In this document: positions 63,221-64,000 of the stretch, piece after piece
Numbering within the stretch: the stretch's first letter is position 1
Layout of the letters: each line of letters starts with the position of its first letter
Assembly (NCBI GenBank): GCA_963556195.1
Contig: CAUVYP010001208.1
Span: 3,968,001-4,032,000, forward strand
Direction: 5' to 3'
Source: Sepiola atlantica
Taxonomy: Eukaryota; Mollusca; Cephalopoda; Sepiida; Sepiolidae
Length of the DNA stretch: 64,000 nt
The notes under the pieces: generated by a model
Databases searched by the model: none
Told to the model about the DNA's origin: nothing
Seen by the model: the letters and a program-made list of their open reading frames with translations, nothing else
Program-made: the position numbers and the translations under genes

Positions 63221-63964
63221 TTAGCGCGTTTTAAAGTTGATATCGCTTTTGTTTATAACTTCCACATTTATTCGAATTGTGCAACGAAACTTTGCAGACA
63301 GTCGCGGAGACACATGTTCTACTGCAGTACCAAGTTTCAGAAGTGCAGCTCTTGTACTGCCGGAGATATGTCGATACAAACCGAATACGCAAAACATCAA
63401 CAAAATTTAGCGCGTTTTAAAGTTGATATCGCTTTTGTTTATAACTTCCACATTTATTCGAATTGTGCAACGAAACTTTGCACAGATTAGCGGAGTCACA
63501 TGTTCTACGGAAGTACCAAGTTTCAGAAGTGCAGCTCTTGTACTGCCGGAGATATGTCGATACAAACTGAATACGCAAACTATCAACAAAATTTAGTGCG
63601 ATTTAAAGTTGATATCGCTTTTGTTTATAACTTCACCATTCTTTAGAATTGTGCAACGAAACTTTGCAGAGATAAGCGGAGTCACATGCTCTACTAAAGT
63701 ACCAAGTTTCAGAAGTGCAGCTCTTTTACTGCCGGAGATATGTCGATACAAACTGAATACGCAAAACATCAACAAAATTTAGCGCGTTTTAAAGTTGATA
63801 TGGCTTTTGTTTATAACTTCCACATTTATTCGAATTGTGCAACGAAACTTTGCACAGATTAGCGGAGTCACATTTTCTACTGAAGTACCAAGTTTCAGAA
63901 GTGCAGCTCTTGTACTGCCGGAGATATGTCGATACAAACTGAATACGCAAAACATCAACAAAAT
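63221..63964 (+). repeat. J-B-F end of fourth 9-monomer unit, plus I
   Basis: J, B (caaactatc end) and F complete the unit that starts at 62,105. The I at 63779 has gatatggc but ends aatacgcaaaac, unlike most core I monomers, which end aatacgtaaaac. Confidence 0.9.
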
Positions 63965-64000
63965 TTAGCGCGCTTTAAAGTTGATATCGCTTTTGTTTAT
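63965..64000 (+). repeat. Partial monomer at right edge
   Basis: Thirty-six bases, offsets 1-36 of the monomer, with gcgcgctttaaag. The class cannot be told because the variable segment lies outside the window. The array evidently continues to the right. Confidence 0.93.

Larger units (their letters stand above)
1..64000 (+). repeat. 186-bp satellite DNA array with higher-order repeats (entire window)
   Basis: The same 186-bp unit recurs head-to-tail from the first to the last base, with 343 complete and 2 partial copies. Each unit starts at ttagcgcg (or ttagtgcg in class F). Landmarks by offset: gatatcgc near 19-26, ttcgaattgtgcaacg at 51-66, a variable segment at 67-118, tgcagctcttgtactgccgg at 124-143, and an A-rich end near 171-186. 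A canonical monomer is 72/186 G+C. Almost all copies are exactly 186 bp; I see only four length changes in 64 kb. No inverted copies, insertions or unique DNA are present. A period near one nucleosome plus linker and nested higher-order repeats are typical of eukaryotic centromeric or pericentromeric satellites. That location is inferred, not shown. I do not recognise the satellite as a named family. Confidence 0.98.

Noticed and set aside
13893..63490. Plus-strand frames of 65-121 residues that run across monomer boundaries.
   Set aside because: They open only where tctactga became tctacgga, or where other single changes removed a stop, and they cross two monomers in the same phase. They are shadows of the repeat, not genes.
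168..63961. A 60-residue reading frame on the minus strand in nearly every monomer (122 residues where the stop is changed, at 168-536, 9,468-9,836 and 10,956-11,324).
   Set aside because: The period is 186 = 3 x 62, so any open frame repeats in phase along the array. Class differences change many residues, and some copies carry stops (11,328-11,513 and 55,781-55,966, from cttaagtacc). There is no sign of constraint at the protein level, no known domain, and no room for promoters or introns. It is a by-product of the repeat.
1..64000. CRISPR array.
   Set aside because: Repeats are regular, but the unit is 186 bp with no unique spacers and no short palindromic direct repeat. All of the unit is repeated.
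1..64000. Tandemly repeated RNA genes (5S rRNA, tRNA, snRNA).
   Set aside because: I see no internal A/B/C box arrangement, tRNA cloverleaf or terminator T-run fitting a Pol III gene in the monomer. The gcttttgttt stretch is not a clean terminator.
1..64000. Transposon-derived repeat such as an LTR, MITE or non-LTR tail.
   Set aside because: No target-site duplications, terminal repeats or coding remnants; copies are contiguous with no spacer. An origin of the monomer from an old element cannot be excluded, but nothing here shows it.
1..64000. Bacterial or phage origin of the window.
   Set aside because: No genes, no ribosome binding sites and 64 kb of pure nucleosome-scale satellite; this is characteristic of eukaryotic heterochromatin only.

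Overview
The whole window is one uninterrupted array of a 186-bp tandem satellite. Every monomer lies in the same head-to-tail orientation. I count 343 complete monomers from 168 to 63,964, plus a partial one at each edge (1-167 and 63,965-64,000). I found no protein-coding gene, RNA gene, transposon, CRISPR array or unique sequence. A canonical monomer (for example 14,862-15,047) is about 39% GC. The very long array, the nucleosome-scale period and the layered higher-order repeats (HORs) point to eukaryotic, probably centromeric or pericentromeric, heterochromatin. The species cannot be named from this sequence. CpG is not depleted (about 10 per monomer, observed/expected near 1.4), which fits a genome with little cytosine methylation better than a vertebrate or plant; this is inference.

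Monomers fall into 15 recognisable classes, named here A, A2, B, C, D, E, F, F2, FA, G, H, I, J, T and V. They differ mainly at offsets 67-118 of the monomer; offset 1 is the first t of the ttagcgcg (or ttagtgcg) at each monomer start. By eye, classes differ by about 4-10%, while matching monomers in HOR copies are nearly identical.

Layout. Domain I (168 to about 26.2 kb) uses A, A2, B, C, D, E, F, G and H, with a recurring core B-H-D-C-A. It holds tandem HORs of 14 monomers (726-5,933), 12 monomers (7,422-11,141, second copy partial), 17 monomers (13,560-19,883) and 16 monomers (19,512-25,463). Between 26,207 and 26,952 the class set changes: D, G and A2 never appear again, and I, J, T, V and F2 appear for the first time. 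Domain II (26,952-47,410) holds a 29-monomer duplication (26,952-32,345 and 34,020-39,412, offset 7,068 bp), a third partial copy (41,645-44,248) and a 7/8-monomer HOR (42,947-47,038). Domain III (47,411-64,000) holds two copies of an 18-monomer HOR, four copies of a nested 9-monomer unit and a recent 6-monomer duplication. Its core is I-H-B-E-B-C, also present in domain II.

There are no genes acting together. What the window records is satellite evolution: rounds of in-register unequal exchange at several scales, gene-conversion-like chimeric monomers, a near-absence of indels, and local replacement of one family of HORs by another.
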